Below, one piece after another: positions 5,528 to 13,472 of a DNA stretch of 28,441 bases. The stretch is from assembly GCA_958421655.1 (NCBI GenBank), contig CATZMG010000024.1, positions 1-28,441 on the forward strand, written 5' to 3'. Under the pieces are notes generated by a model. It worked only from the letters and a program-made list of their open reading frames with translations, ran no database searches and was not told the DNA's origin. How positions within the stretch are numbered: position 1 is the first letter of the stretch; each line of letters opens with the position of its first letter. Both the position numbers and the translations under genes were made by a program. The DNA comes from an uncultured Collinsella sp. Its GTDB lineage: Bacteria; Actinomycetota; Coriobacteriia; Coriobacteriales; Coriobacteriaceae.

Positions 5528-6868
5528 ATGTTGACTACCAAGGAAGCAGCCGAGCTGCTCGGCATCAGCCCGCGCAGGGTGCAGGAGCTCATTAAGAACG
5601 GCGCGCTGACCGCCCGCAAGGCTTCTGGCGTGTGGCTCATCGACAAAGACAGCGTAGACGCGCGACTCCGCTCCGCAACCAAAAGAGGGGGACGACCTCG
5701 TCGTGGGCATGGGAAAAGCGAAGTCGCATTTACCCTCATGAACCGCACGCACGAAGTAGCCCAACTGGTCTACAGCACATCGCGAAAAGACTTCACCCAC
5801 ATCGGCGCCGACGTCGATTACGCCCACGCCCCTATTGGAGTATTTGGCCCTAATAGCCCCATATCGCTCGACTCCTTCCGCATCTGGTGGCGCGGCCGCG
5901 GTATCCCGCTCGCACGCATTGGACTAGCCTCCCTGCTTGCAGAAGCCGCAGTCGATGTTCCCGATGAACTCGTCCAGCGAAATCTTGGCCTCTCCTTATC
6001 CGACCAGTATTGGATTAGGCCCCAAGACTCCGGTCTCGCCTGGGAGGATATCAACTTCTTCAATAACGCCTTTGATGACGTCTCGCTGTCCATTGCGCCC
6101 TTTGCCCCAGAGGGAAAAGCGGCTGCCGCAAAGCCCGATAACACCTCGGACGGCAATCTTCAAAAGTACTGGACATGCGAGGATGACCGTCGAATCCTCC
6201 ACAAGGCAGGTGCACATCTAAACCAGGAACCTTATAACGAGCTGGTGGCGACTGCACTTCACCGTCGCATCCTAAACGCTTGCGATTATGTGCCTTACTC
6301 GCTCGAGGGCACGGGCACTTCCGCCCTGAGCATATGCGATGTCTTCTTAACTGATGAAGAAGAGTATGTCCCTGCGTTCTATGTAAACCAGCATGCAAAT
6401 GCAGACGAGCGACTAACCGATTACGAACGGTATGTAGCAAACTGCGAGGAGCTTGGAGCGACGGATATAAAAGACGCCCTTGACCGCATGATCGTATGCG
6501 ATGACATCATTGCCAACTATGATCGCCATTGGCGCAACTTTGGCCTTGTGCGAAACGTAAACACGCTAGCCTGCAGACCTGCCCCTATCTTCGATTCGGG
6601 CTCATCACTCTGGTGCAACATATCACTAGAGGAGCTTAGGGCGGGAGAGCACAGTTTTACCAGCGCACAATTTCATTCAAGCCCCGCCAAACAAATGTTG
6701 CTCGTCGAGGACATGGGCTGGTTTGACGGCGACAAACTCGAGGGTTTCGTTGACGAGGCAATCGAAATCCTATCCAAAAACGACGCTCTTACAGCGAGAC
6801 TGCCTTATCTAAAAGAGGCGCTAACATGGCGCCTCGAAAGAATGATCGACATCGCTGAATGGAGTTAG
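5528..6868 (+). CDS. Fused helix-turn-helix and HipA-like Ser/Thr kinase protein
   Basis: A 446-aa protein. Residues 1-55 are an excisionase/MerR-like winged HTH (LTTKEAAELLGISPRRVQEL). Residues 55-85 form a basic linker rich in Arg and Gly. The remainder resembles the HipA-like kinase family whose members carry GLSLSDQYW, TSDGNLQKYW and NQEPYNELVA motifs. Candidate kinase residues are Lys226 in RILHKAG, the catalytic loop DRHWRNFG (Asp332, Asn337) and the metal-binding FDSGSS (Asp356). The classical HipA N-terminal subdomain is absent. It seems to carry its own DNA-binding antitoxin-like module instead of a separate HipB. GAAGGG precedes the ATG by 7 nt. The gene stands alone between tRNA-Thr and the convergent yacP, with a palindromic leader that suggests autoregulation. 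Toxicity and kinase targets are not known from sequence. Confidence 0.82.
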   Translation: MLTTKEAAELLGISPRRVQELIKNGALTARKASGVWLIDKDSVDARLRSATKRGGRPRRGHGKSEVAFTLMNRTHEVAQLVYSTSRKDFTHIGADVDYAHAPIGVFGPNSPISLDSFRIWWRGRGIPLARIGLASLLAEAAVDVPDELVQRNLGLSLSDQYWIRPQDSGLAWEDINFFNNAFDDVSLSIAPFAPEGKAAAAKPDNTSDGNLQKYWTCEDDRRILHKAGAHLNQEPYNELVATALHRRILNACDYVPYSLEGTGTSALSICDVFLTDEEEYVPAFYVNQHANADERLTDYERYVANCEELGATDIKDALDRMIVCDDIIANYDRHWRNFGLVRNVNTLACRPAPIFDSGSSLWCNISLEELRAGEHSFTSAQFHSSPAKQMLLVEDMGWFDGDKLEGFVDEAIEILSKNDALTARLPYLKEALTWRLERMIDIAEWS

Positions 6869-6895
6869 CGAGACAGCATCGCCCCGCCAACTCCC

Positions 6896-7573
6896 CTACC
6901 TCCCGCGCAGAGCTTTGAGCTTGGCCAGGGCCTCGGGGCTTAGACGGCTGCCCAGGGTCATCTTGATCTGCGGGGCCTCCTCGGCCTCGTGCACGTCGTT
7001 GTCGATCTGTTTGATCTCGTCCACCAGCATACGGCTCGAGATGCGCGTGACGCCCTTGCCCATGACGACGGCCTGGATCGTGCCGTCGCTCGATACCACG
7101 GAGCACGCGCGGCCTTCCTCGCGCGCCTCGATGCAGAGCTTTTGCACCACGGTATCGGCAGAAACGCCCGTCGGCGAAAACTCGATGCGCACGCCGCGGG
7201 CCGGCAGGTTGGGGCGCTCGTTGGAGATATTGCCCGCGCCGTCGAACACGATCACGGCCTCGTAGCGGCCCTGGGCAAAGGCGGCGACGTCGTTGATGAG
7301 GGCGGTGCGTGCCATATCGTGAACGTCGCTGGAATACGGATCGTCTGAATGGTCGTACACGAGCTTTTCGTAGCGCGGCGTGCAGTGGATCACGTTGTAG
7401 CCGTCGACCACCAGCAGCTCGGGCTTATTGGAGTGCACCGTCGAGACCGGGTCGGCGATGGCCTGCGCAAACGCATTGCCGCCCACGCCGTAGGTCGCGG
7501 CCGAAACAATCGGCTTGGCCGAGCCCTCGCCAAAGCGCTTGGCCTTGGACTTGGCACGGTTCTTTTTGGACAT
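6896..7573 (-). CDS. yacP: YacP/Rae1-type NYN-domain ribonuclease
   Basis: A 225-aa member of the YacP (Rae1) family of PIN/NYN-fold nucleases; the Bacillus subtilis member cleaves mRNA in the ribosomal A site. After a basic N-terminal stretch of about 50 residues comes LLVVDGYNVIH (Asp57, Asn60), then VIVFDGAG, and a region with VVSSDGTIQ, which together supply the acidic metal site. It follows rlmB with a 3-bp gap and its GGAGGAG ribosome binding site lies inside the end of rlmB, so the two are translated from one mRNA. The rlmB-yacP order is also seen in Firmicutes. It converges with the HTH-kinase gene, leaving a 27-bp gap with no obvious terminator. Confidence 0.9.
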   Translation of the reverse strand: MSKKNRAKSKAKRFGEGSAKPIVSAATYGVGGNAFAQAIADPVSTVHSNKPELLVVDGYNVIHCTPRYEKLVYDHSDDPYSSDVHDMARTALINDVAAFAQGRYEAVIVFDGAGNISNERPNLPARGVRIEFSPTGVSADTVVQKLCIEAREEGRACSVVSSDGTIQAVVMGKGVTRISSRMLVDEIKQIDNDVHEAEEAPQIKMTLGSRLSPEALAKLKALRGR

Positions 7574-7576
7574 GCG

Positions 7577-8491
7577 CTACTCCTCCCCCATGAGCTCGCC
7601 GACGTTGCGGCGCAGCCACTCAAAGCACAGCGCCGTGGTCGCCTGGGCAACATTGAGGCTCTCGGTCATGCCGCGCTGGGGAAGCTTGGTCATAAAGTCG
7701 CATTTCTCGAGCACCAGGCGCGAGATGCCGTCGCCCTCGGAGCCCATGACGAGCGCCACGCGGCCCTCGAAGGGAGCATCCCAGCAGCTGCCCTCGGCGT
7801 GCTCGGAGGCGCCGCCCACCCAAAAACCAGCGGCCTTGAGGTCATCGAGTGCACGGGCAATATTGGGAACCTGCGCGATAGGCAGATGCATGACAGCACC
7901 GGCCGAGGTCTTGTAGCTGCCCACGGTCACGCCGGCGGCACGCTTGTTGGCGATGACGACGCCGGCCGCGCCCACGACCTCGGCGGAGCGCACAATGGCG
8001 CCAAAGTTGCCGTCGTCGGTCACATGGTCGAGCACGACGACAAGCGCCGGACCGTCGCCTGCGCGGTCGAGAATATCGGCGACATCAGCATAGGGGAAGT
8101 TGCCAACCTCGAGTGCGATGCCCTGATGAGCGCCATGGCTCGACAGTGCGTCGAGCTGCGCACGCGGCACATACTTAATGCGGACGCCCGCGGCATTGAG
8201 GTCGTCGACCAGGCGCGACAAGGCGGCATCGCGCTCTCCACCCTCGACAATGAGCGCGCACTTGATGGGAAAACCAGTGCGTAGCGCCTCGGCGGCAGCA
8301 CGACGACCTTCGATAAACTCGCCCTTGGGAGCCTGGACAGCGTCGCGGTTGCGATCGCGCTGCGGACGTGCGGCCTGGGCGCGATCGCGCTGGCCCTTGG
8401 GAGCGGCAGCGCGGTCATTGCGGCGAATCGGACGCGAGCCAGAAGCAGCCTGCTTGCCGCCACGAGGCGCACGCTTGCGATTGTCGGCCAT
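7577..8491 (-). CDS. rlmB: 23S rRNA 2'-O-methyltransferase of the TrmH/SpoU family (RlmB-like)
   Basis: A SPOUT methyltransferase expected to methylate a guanosine of 23S rRNA using S-adenosylmethionine. From the ATG at 8489-8491 it is 304 aa. Residues 1-57 are a very basic, low-complexity tail (many Arg, Gln and Asp). Residues 58-135 form the substrate-binding domain. The catalytic domain shows SpoU motif 1 (NFGAIVRSAE, 162-171), motif 2 (VMGSEGDGIS, 248-257) and motif 3 (MTESLNVAQA, 275-284). AGGAGG lies at 8499-8504; an in-frame start further upstream would be less well placed. It is separated from cysS by a strong terminator, so it probably has its own promoter or relies on readthrough. 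Confidence 0.92.
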   Translation of the reverse strand: MADNRKRAPRGGKQAASGSRPIRRNDRAAAPKGQRDRAQAARPQRDRNRDAVQAPKGEFIEGRRAAAEALRTGFPIKCALIVEGGERDAALSRLVDDLNAAGVRIKYVPRAQLDALSSHGAHQGIALEVGNFPYADVADILDRAGDGPALVVVLDHVTDDGNFGAIVRSAEVVGAAGVVIANKRAAGVTVGSYKTSAGAVMHLPIAQVPNIARALDDLKAAGFWVGGASEHAEGSCWDAPFEGRVALVMGSEGDGISRLVLEKCDFMTKLPQRGMTESLNVAQATTALCFEWLRRNVGELMGEE

Positions 8492-8522
8492 AAAGCGACC
8501 TCCTAAATACAACTATCAAACG

Positions 8523-8566
8523 AAACAAAATAAACGACCGCCCATGAATATTAATTCGGGCGGTCG
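8523..8566 (-). terminator. Rho-independent terminator after cysS
   Basis: CGACCGCCC (8535-8543) and GGGCGGTCG (8558-8566) form a perfect 9-bp stem with a 14-nt loop. In the minus-strand sense it is followed by TTTATTTTGTTT. It separates the disA-ispD-ispF-cysS transcript from rlmB-yacP. Confidence 0.88.
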
Positions 8567-8569
8567 ATA

Positions 8570-8671
8570 CGGGTTTTCCAAGTGCCCGAGATTGCCGTGA
8601 AAGAGGAGCGACGCGTACTTGAGTACGCGAGCGACGGTTTGAACGGCAAGGTCGGGTGCTTGGGAAACCCG
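8570..8671. repeat. 102-bp nested palindromic element
   Basis: The outer arms 8570-8598 and 8643-8671 pair over 29 bp with five mismatches, grouped at three places. The centre holds a second, perfect palindrome, CGCGTACT-TG-AGTACGCG (8612-8629), flanked by direct copies of GAGCGAC. It lies in the cysS 3' untranslated region just before the terminator, and could fold as a large branched RNA or a DNA cruciform. Confidence 0.75.
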
Positions 8672-8677
8672 CGGGGA

Positions 8678-10144
8678 TTAGAGAGATTTGATACGAGTGC
8701 CGGCGGCGGTATCTTCAATCGTCAGGCCCAGGTCCTTGAGCTGGTCGCGGATGGCGTCGGCCAGATCCCAGTTCTTGGCGGCGCGGGCCTCGGCGCGGGC
8801 CTCGAGAATCTTGGCAGCGGCCTCGTCCACGTCGTCACCCGTGTAGGCAACCAAACCGGCGGCAACGCCCAGCAGGCCCAGCGGCAACTCGACCTTGGGC
8901 TCGGGGAGCTCAACGCCAAGCGTATCGAGCAGCTCGGCCAGCGTGTCGGCGGCGGCAAGCGCGGCGGCCTTGTCGGCAGCGTCGCCCGCCTGCTCCAGGT
9001 ACTGGTTGCACTCGGTCACAAAGCCAAAGACGGCACCCATGGCACCAGCGGTGTTAAAGTCGTCGTCCATACACTCCTTAAAGGTGGCACGAGTCTCGGC
9101 GGCCTTGGCGGCAAACGCCTCGGCGGCAGCCGCATCGGCATCGGCCGTCGCATGGTTCGCGGCCCAGCGCAGGTTCTCGACCGTACCGGCGATACGCGTG
9201 AGCGAGTTCTCGGCACCCTCCAGGCGCTCCCAAGAAAAGTCGAGCGGCGAGCGATAGCTCGTCTGCAGCATCAGCAGGCGCAGGGCGGCAGCGGAGTGCT
9301 GCTCGAGGACCTCGGCCAGCGTAAAGAAGTTGCCGAGCGACTTGGACATCTTCTCGCCGTCTACCAGCAGCATGCCCGTGTGCATCCAGGTGTTGGAGAA
9401 GCCCTGGTGCCAGGCGCAGGTGGCCTGGGCGCACTCGTTCTCGTGATGCGGGAAAGCAAGATCGGAGCCACCGCCGTGGATATCGATCGGGGTACCCAGG
9501 TAGCGATGCACCATGGCGGCGCACTCGGTGTGCCAACCGGGACGGCCCTCGCCCCAGGGGCTCGGCCAGCTGGGCTCGCCGGGCTTGGCGGCCTTCCACA
9601 GGGCAAAGTCGAGCGGGTCGATCTTGTCCTCGTTCTCCTCGATGCGCGCACCAACCATAAGGTCGTCGATGTTGCGGCCCGAGACCTGACCATAGTTGGG
9701 ATCGCTGCGCACGGCAAAGTACACATCGCCGTTATCGGCTGCGTAAGCGTGGCCCTGCTCGATAAGCGTCTTGATCATGGCGATCATGGGGCCGATCTCC
9801 TTGGTGGCGCGGGGGCGCACATCGGGATCGAGCACGTTGGCGGCGCGCATGACGCCGATGAACTTGTCGGAGAACTCCGTCGCGACCTCGGCAGCCGTAC
9901 GGCCCTGCTCGTTGGCGCGCTTGATGATCTTGTCGTCGACATCGGTGAGGTTCTGGGCGAACGTGACCTCGTAGCCGCTCGCGATGAGCCAGCGTCGAAT
10001 CACATCGAAGCTGATGAACGTGCGGGCATTGCCGATGTGGATGTTGTCGTAGACCGTGGGGCCGCACACGTACATGCGAACCTTGCCGGACTCGATGGGC
10101 TGGAACTCTTCCTTTTTATGGGTAGCGCTGTTGTAGATACGCAT
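8678..10144 (-). CDS. cysS: Cysteinyl-tRNA synthetase
   Basis: A class I aminoacyl-tRNA synthetase that charges tRNA-Cys. At 488 aa it has the usual length. Visible motifs are the zinc ligand Cys28 in MYVCGPTVYD, HIGN at 36-39, the zinc-binding stretch WHTECAAM, DLAFPHHENE, and KMSKS at 265-269. The C-terminal region from about 350 is the helical anticodon-binding part, rich in Ala as in many high-GC species. AAGGAG overlaps the ispF stop region and the gap to ispF is 3 bp, so the genes are co-translated. It is the last gene of the disA transcript. Confidence 0.98.
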   Translation of the reverse strand: MRIYNSATHKKEEFQPIESGKVRMYVCGPTVYDNIHIGNARTFISFDVIRRWLIASGYEVTFAQNLTDVDDKIIKRANEQGRTAAEVATEFSDKFIGVMRAANVLDPDVRPRATKEIGPMIAMIKTLIEQGHAYAADNGDVYFAVRSDPNYGQVSGRNIDDLMVGARIEENEDKIDPLDFALWKAAKPGEPSWPSPWGEGRPGWHTECAAMVHRYLGTPIDIHGGGSDLAFPHHENECAQATCAWHQGFSNTWMHTGMLLVDGEKMSKSLGNFFTLAEVLEQHSAAALRLLMLQTSYRSPLDFSWERLEGAENSLTRIAGTVENLRWAANHATADADAAAAEAFAAKAAETRATFKECMDDDFNTAGAMGAVFGFVTECNQYLEQAGDAADKAAALAAADTLAELLDTLGVELPEPKVELPLGLLGVAAGLVAYTGDDVDEAAAKILEARAEARAAKNWDLADAIRDQLKDLGLTIEDTAAGTRIKSL

Positions 10145-10147
10145 TCG

Positions 10148-10642
10148 TTACTCCTTAACGGTTTTCTGTAGCAGGCAGACGGCCCAGGCGCCGATTCCCT
10201 CGCCCTGGCCTTCCCAACCGAGCTTTTCGGTCGTAGTGGCGGCGACGCCTACATTTTCGACGTCAACGCCCAGGGCATGGGCAAGGTTGGCGCGCATGGC
10301 ATCGCGGTGCGGGGTGATCTTGGGTTGCTGACAGGCAATGGTGCAATCGGCATCGACAAACTCAAAGCCCAGCTCGCGCGCATAGTCCATCACGCGAGCG
10401 AGCAGCACCATCGAATCAGCACCCTCGTAGGCAGGATCGGTGTCGGGGAATAGCTTGCCGATGTCTCCCCCGCGGCAGGCGCCCAGAATGGCGTCGGCCA
10501 AGGCGTGCGCGAGCACATCGGCATCCGAGTGGCCCAGCAGGCCGCGCTCGTAGGGAATGTCGACCCCGCCGATGATACATCGACGCCCCTCCACCAAACG
10601 GTGGACGTCGTAGCCGTGGCCAATGCGCAGGTTACTGAACAT
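10148..10642 (-). CDS. ispF: 2-C-methyl-D-erythritol 2,4-cyclodiphosphate synthase
   Basis: Fifth step of the MEP isoprenoid pathway: cyclises CDP-methylerythritol 2-phosphate with loss of CMP. The 164-aa protein starts MFSNLRIGHGYDVHRL and has the zinc ligands Asp12, His14 and His46 (GHSDADVLAHALADAILGA), followed by HRDAMRANLA and the C-terminal ATTTEKLGWEGQGEGIGAWA signature. I chose the ATG at 10640-10642, where GAGAGGA lies upstream and which matches the family's usual N-terminus. It overlaps the end of ispD by 11 bp, which implies translational coupling. Confidence 0.97.
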   Translation of the reverse strand: MFSNLRIGHGYDVHRLVEGRRCIIGGVDIPYERGLLGHSDADVLAHALADAILGACRGGDIGKLFPDTDPAYEGADSMVLLARVMDYARELGFEFVDADCTIACQQPKITPHRDAMRANLAHALGVDVENVGVAATTTEKLGWEGQGEGIGAWAVCLLQKTVKE

Positions 10643-11360
10643 AGGGAAGGTCCTCTCCCTCGGCCATGCGGCCAAGCAGAATCGCGGTTACGGGACGCAG
10701 ATCCTCGGGCACCGTCACCTTAAGGTTGTCGCGCGGGCTCTGGACACAGCGGACGCGCCCGCCCATGCGCTCGACCAGCGATGAGTCGTCGGTACCGATA
10801 AAGCCCTCGGCAATCGCCGCGGCATGGGCACGCTTCATCGCGTCGACGCTAAAGATCTGCGGCGTCTGCGCGGCCCAATAGAGCTCGCGCGGCGGCGTCT
10901 CGACGATATTATCGCCGTCGACGATCTTGAGCGTGTCGATCGCGGGCTGACCGCACACGACACCGTCGAGCGAGCGGTCACCCATGAGCACGTCGATAGC
11001 GTGGTCGATGGCCTCGGTCGTAATGAGCGGACGAGCGCCATCGTGGATGGCGACATATTCGAAACCCGCCGGAACCGCATGCACGCCGGCACGGGTGGAA
11101 TCCTGACGGGTATCGCCGGCATCGGCAAAGCTGATGGGCGTGTCATAGTCAAACGGGTCGATGGCCAGGCGGCGCATCTCGGCACGGCGCTCGGCAGGAC
11201 ACACCACCACGATATGGCCGACCTTGTCGCTACGATCAAACGCGCGGATGGACCAGCTCATGAGCGGACGGCCCGCCACGTTAACGAGCTGCTTGCCGCC
11301 GGGATTTCCAAAGCGCTGACCGCTGCCGCCGGCAACGACCACGGCGCATACGGGCGCCAT
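10632..11360 (-). CDS. ispD: 2-C-methyl-D-erythritol 4-phosphate cytidylyltransferase
   Basis: Third step of the MEP pathway: joins CTP to methylerythritol 4-phosphate. The 242-aa protein begins MAPVCAVVVAGGSGQRFG, giving the nucleotide-binding loop, with Lys23 in GGKQ, and later AIHDGARPLI, TDDSSLVER and NLKVTVPEDL, all conserved in IspD. Its ATG shares one base with the disA stop (TAATG at 11358-11362) and its end overlaps ispF, so disA, ispD and ispF are translationally linked. Separate ispD and ispF genes are used here rather than a fused IspDF. Confidence 0.96.
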   Translation of the reverse strand: MAPVCAVVVAGGSGQRFGNPGGKQLVNVAGRPLMSWSIRAFDRSDKVGHIVVVCPAERRAEMRRLAIDPFDYDTPISFADAGDTRQDSTRAGVHAVPAGFEYVAIHDGARPLITTEAIDHAIDVLMGDRSLDGVVCGQPAIDTLKIVDGDNIVETPPRELYWAAQTPQIFSVDAMKRAHAAAIAEGFIGTDDSSLVERMGGRVRCVQSPRDNLKVTVPEDLRPVTAILLGRMAEGEDLPYVQ

Positions 11361-12427
11361 TATGCGTTCCCCTGTTTGGTGCCCTTCATGCGGTACAGCG
11401 AGTCCGCAAGAATGGCAGGGTTGTTGACGCCAAAGTCGCCCAGGCGCTCCGGATCCTCGCTGATGTCGTCCATGAGCTCCTGCAGCGAGCCGTACTCGTC
11501 GACGATCTTCTCGGCCACGCCGTCGCGCACGACGGACACGCGCGAAAGCGTGCGCAGGCCCAGCGGTGTCATGACGGAGTCCTCGTCCAGGTCGTCGTAA
11601 CCCAGAACCGCCGCCACATGCTGCGGGTCGGACAGGTCCTTGGGCGTCATGCGGCTCAGCTCGGCGCGGATCTTCTCGGCGTTTGCCTCAGAGGAATCGC
11701 TTGCGTAGTCGCGGATCATCAAGTCGTATTCGGTATCCATGCTGGAGCCGGCGAGCTGCTCGAGCTGCATCTGCACGAGCTTGCCCTGGTTGCCCAGCTT
11801 GACAATGCAATCCTTAAGCTCGGTCTTTGCCTGCTGCATGATCTCGAAGCTCGAGAAAATACCGGTAATGTCGGCGAGCGTGACGTAGTCGTCGAGCTCA
11901 AGGGCCGTCAGGCGCAGCAAGGAGCGGTCGAGCGACTGACGGGTGGTCTGAAGCGTGGCGACGAGCTGGTTGACCGAGCTCATGATGGTGGTGACGGGCT
12001 GGATCTCGTAACTCTTGCCGTGGACGTACACGTTGACGACGGCGCGACGAGCCGAAACCGAGATCACGATGGCGTCGGTGAGCACCGACATGCGAGCGGC
12101 GGTGCGGTGACGCATGCCCGTCTCGCTCGTGGCAAGCGAGGGATCGGGATTGAGGTGGAAGTTGGCGCGCAGGATCTGGGTGAGGTCGCCGTCGATGACG
12201 ATGGCACCGTCCATCTTGGAGAGCTCGAACAGACGGTTCGAGGTGAACGAAATGTTGAGCGGGAAGCCGTCGTTACCGGCAGCGAGCACGTTTTCGGTGT
12301 CACCGACGCAGATAAGGGCGCCCAGGTGACCGGCGATGATCATGTCGAGGGCGGTGCGGATCGGCTGACCAGGTGCCGTCAGGCGGATGGCCTGTTCCAT
12401 ACGCTTTTGCAGCTCGTTCTTATCCAA
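11360..12427 (-). CDS. disA: Diadenylate cyclase DisA (c-di-AMP synthase and DNA-integrity scanning protein)
   Basis: Condenses two ATP into cyclic di-AMP, an essential second messenger of osmotic and DNA-damage control. The DAC domain fills residues 1-140 with the catalytic DGA motif at 73-75 and RHR at 106-108 (GMRHRTAARMS). A helical linker (about 150-280) and a C-terminal helix-hairpin-helix DNA-binding domain follow (YGSLQELMDDI to the end). The length of 355 aa is standard. The start is a TTG at 12425-12427, preceded by GGGAG 8 nt upstream; the nearby ATG at 12430-12432 is out of frame. It is first in the operon with ispD, ispF and cysS and is divergent from mntP. Confidence 0.96.
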   Translation of the reverse strand: MDKNELQKRMEQAIRLTAPGQPIRTALDMIIAGHLGALICVGDTENVLAAGNDGFPLNISFTSNRLFELSKMDGAIVIDGDLTQILRANFHLNPDPSLATSETGMRHRTAARMSVLTDAIVISVSARRAVVNVYVHGKSYEIQPVTTIMSSVNQLVATLQTTRQSLDRSLLRLTALELDDYVTLADITGIFSSFEIMQQAKTELKDCIVKLGNQGKLVQMQLEQLAGSSMDTEYDLMIRDYASDSSEANAEKIRAELSRMTPKDLSDPQHVAAVLGYDDLDEDSVMTPLGLRTLSRVSVVRDGVAEKIVDEYGSLQELMDDISEDPERLGDFGVNNPAILADSLYRMKGTKQGNA

Positions 12428-12575
12428 GGCATCGCTCCCATCGTATACGCTCCATAAACGCTAAATAGTTTCTCACGGTTTGTCCCCGCGGCGCTTGCGA
12501 AATCCGATGCTTACAGAATGAGCGAACACAGCTGAGAGCCCAACCCAAATGGGCTGCTTATGTGGTAGCATCGGG

Positions 12576-12720
12576 GTTCACATGAATGAGGGAGTAGTCG
12601 CGTGGCCGGGTTCGCCTCCGGTGGCGCGGCAAGTCAACATACTGGCCGAAACGGTCTGGCTTGCCTTAATGAACGAGACTCGTGGTTGTGCGCGCAGCGC
12701 GTACGCCACGGGTCTTTTTT
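12576..12720 (+). promoter_or_regulatory. yybP-ykoY (manganese) riboswitch with intrinsic terminator
   Basis: The mntP leader carries the two hallmark aptamer strings GAGGGAGTAG (about 12588-12597) and GTCAACATACTGG (about 12633-12645). A P1 pairing GTTCA (12576-12580) with TGAAC (12670-12674) closes the aptamer. Immediately after, AGACTCGTGG (12676-12685) and CCACGGGTCT (12706-12715) form a 10-bp stem ending in six T. The terminator starts two bases after P1, so ligand-dependent P1 formation could switch termination. This family binds Mn2+ and commonly precedes MntP exporters. Confidence 0.88.
12676..12720 (+). terminator. Riboswitch expression-platform terminator
   Basis: A stem of 10 pairs (one G-T wobble) encloses a 20-nt loop with an internal GC-rich palindrome and ends in TTTTTT (12715-12720). 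It lies about 55 bp before mntP and is expected to act when manganese is low. Confidence 0.85.
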
Positions 12721-12773
12721 GTTATTCCCCCAAGAGGTACACGCGGGCTCGCCCGCAGAGAGGGAGCCAGGCT

Positions 12774-13352
12774 ATGGGACTCGCAGAGCTCGTGTTGCTC
12801 GCCGTTGGCCTTTCGATGGACGCCTTTGCCGTTTCCATCTGCAAGGGTCTCGGCATGAAAAAGATCAACCTTAAGGTCGCCGTGGTGCTCGGCCTGTTCT
12901 TTGGCGGCTTCCAGGCCGGCATGCCCGTAATCGGATGGGCGCTTGGCAGTCAGTTTATGGGCATCATCGGCCCCATCGACCACTGGATCGCCTTTATCCT
13001 GCTCGCCTTCATCGGCGGCAAAATGCTGTGGGAAGCCTTTACCGAGGACGAGGATGAAGGCGACGGCAAGGATGCCGAAAAGATTGACCTGGTCGAGTAC
13101 CTGCTCCTCGCCATTGCCACCTCAATCGACGCCCTAGCCGTGGGCATCTCGTTTGCGGCACTCTCGGTCGACATCGTGCCCGCTGTATCGCTTATAGGCA
13201 TCACAACGTTTATCTTCTCCGTCGCCGGCGTGGCGATCGGCCACACCTTTGGCGCGCGCTACGAAAAACCCGCCACCATCGTGGGTGGCGTCGTGCTTAT
13301 CCTTATCGGCCTCAAGATTCTGCTGGAACACTTGGGGTTTTTGGCGCTGTAA
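12774..13352 (+). CDS. mntP: Manganese efflux pump MntP
   Basis: A small inner-membrane exporter that protects against Mn2+ excess. The 192-aa protein has six hydrophobic segments arranged as two repeats. Each repeat begins with a membrane Asp: SMDAFAVSICKG (Asp16) and TSIDALAVGISF (Asp119). The loop between them is strongly acidic (about residues 83-100, EDEDEGDGKDAE). The ATG at 12774 follows GAGAGGGAG at 12758-12766; longer in-frame starts would lie inside the riboswitch. Regulation by the upstream yybP-ykoY element matches its role. A terminator follows at 13381. Confidence 0.95.
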   Translation: MGLAELVLLAVGLSMDAFAVSICKGLGMKKINLKVAVVLGLFFGGFQAGMPVIGWALGSQFMGIIGPIDHWIAFILLAFIGGKMLWEAFTEDEDEGDGKDAEKIDLVEYLLLAIATSIDALAVGISFAALSVDIVPAVSLIGITTFIFSVAGVAIGHTFGARYEKPATIVGGVVLILIGLKILLEHLGFLAL

Positions 13353-13380
13353 AACACCCTTCAAAACTAAACGTCCGGGC

Positions 13381-13415
13381 AAGGCCTCATGCAGAGTTTT
13401 GCATGAGGCCTTTTC
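13381..13415 (+). terminator. mntP terminator, overlapping a hipBA operator copy
   Basis: AAGGCCTCATGCA (13381-13393) pairs with TGCATGAGGCCTT (13400-13412) around a 6-nt loop and is followed by TTTTC. Its tip contains TGCAGAGTTTTGCAT (13390-13404), which differs by one base from the hipBA operator copy at 13417-13431. Confidence 0.85.
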
Positions 13416-13457
13416 ATGCAGACTTTTGCATGTCATACTGATATGCAAAAGTCTGCA
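13390..13457. promoter_or_regulatory. Three repeated operator sites upstream of hipBA
   Basis: Three 15-bp sites of form TGCA-N6-TGCA lie at 13390-13404, 13417-13431 and 13443-13457. The last two are a perfect 15-bp inverted repeat with an 11-bp spacer; the first is a direct copy with one change. The centres are 27 and 26 bp apart, so dimers would sit at roughly 2.5 helical turns. The last site ends 15 bp before the hipB start codon, as expected of cooperative autorepression by HipB or a HipA-HipB complex. Confidence 0.75.
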
Positions 13458-13472
13458 CGTTAGGAGATCGCC

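Noticed and set aside
12541..12773. Longer mntP reading frame from 12549
   Set aside because: The extra 75 codons lie over the riboswitch and its terminator; the ATG at 12774 has the ribosome binding site and matches the MntP N-terminus.
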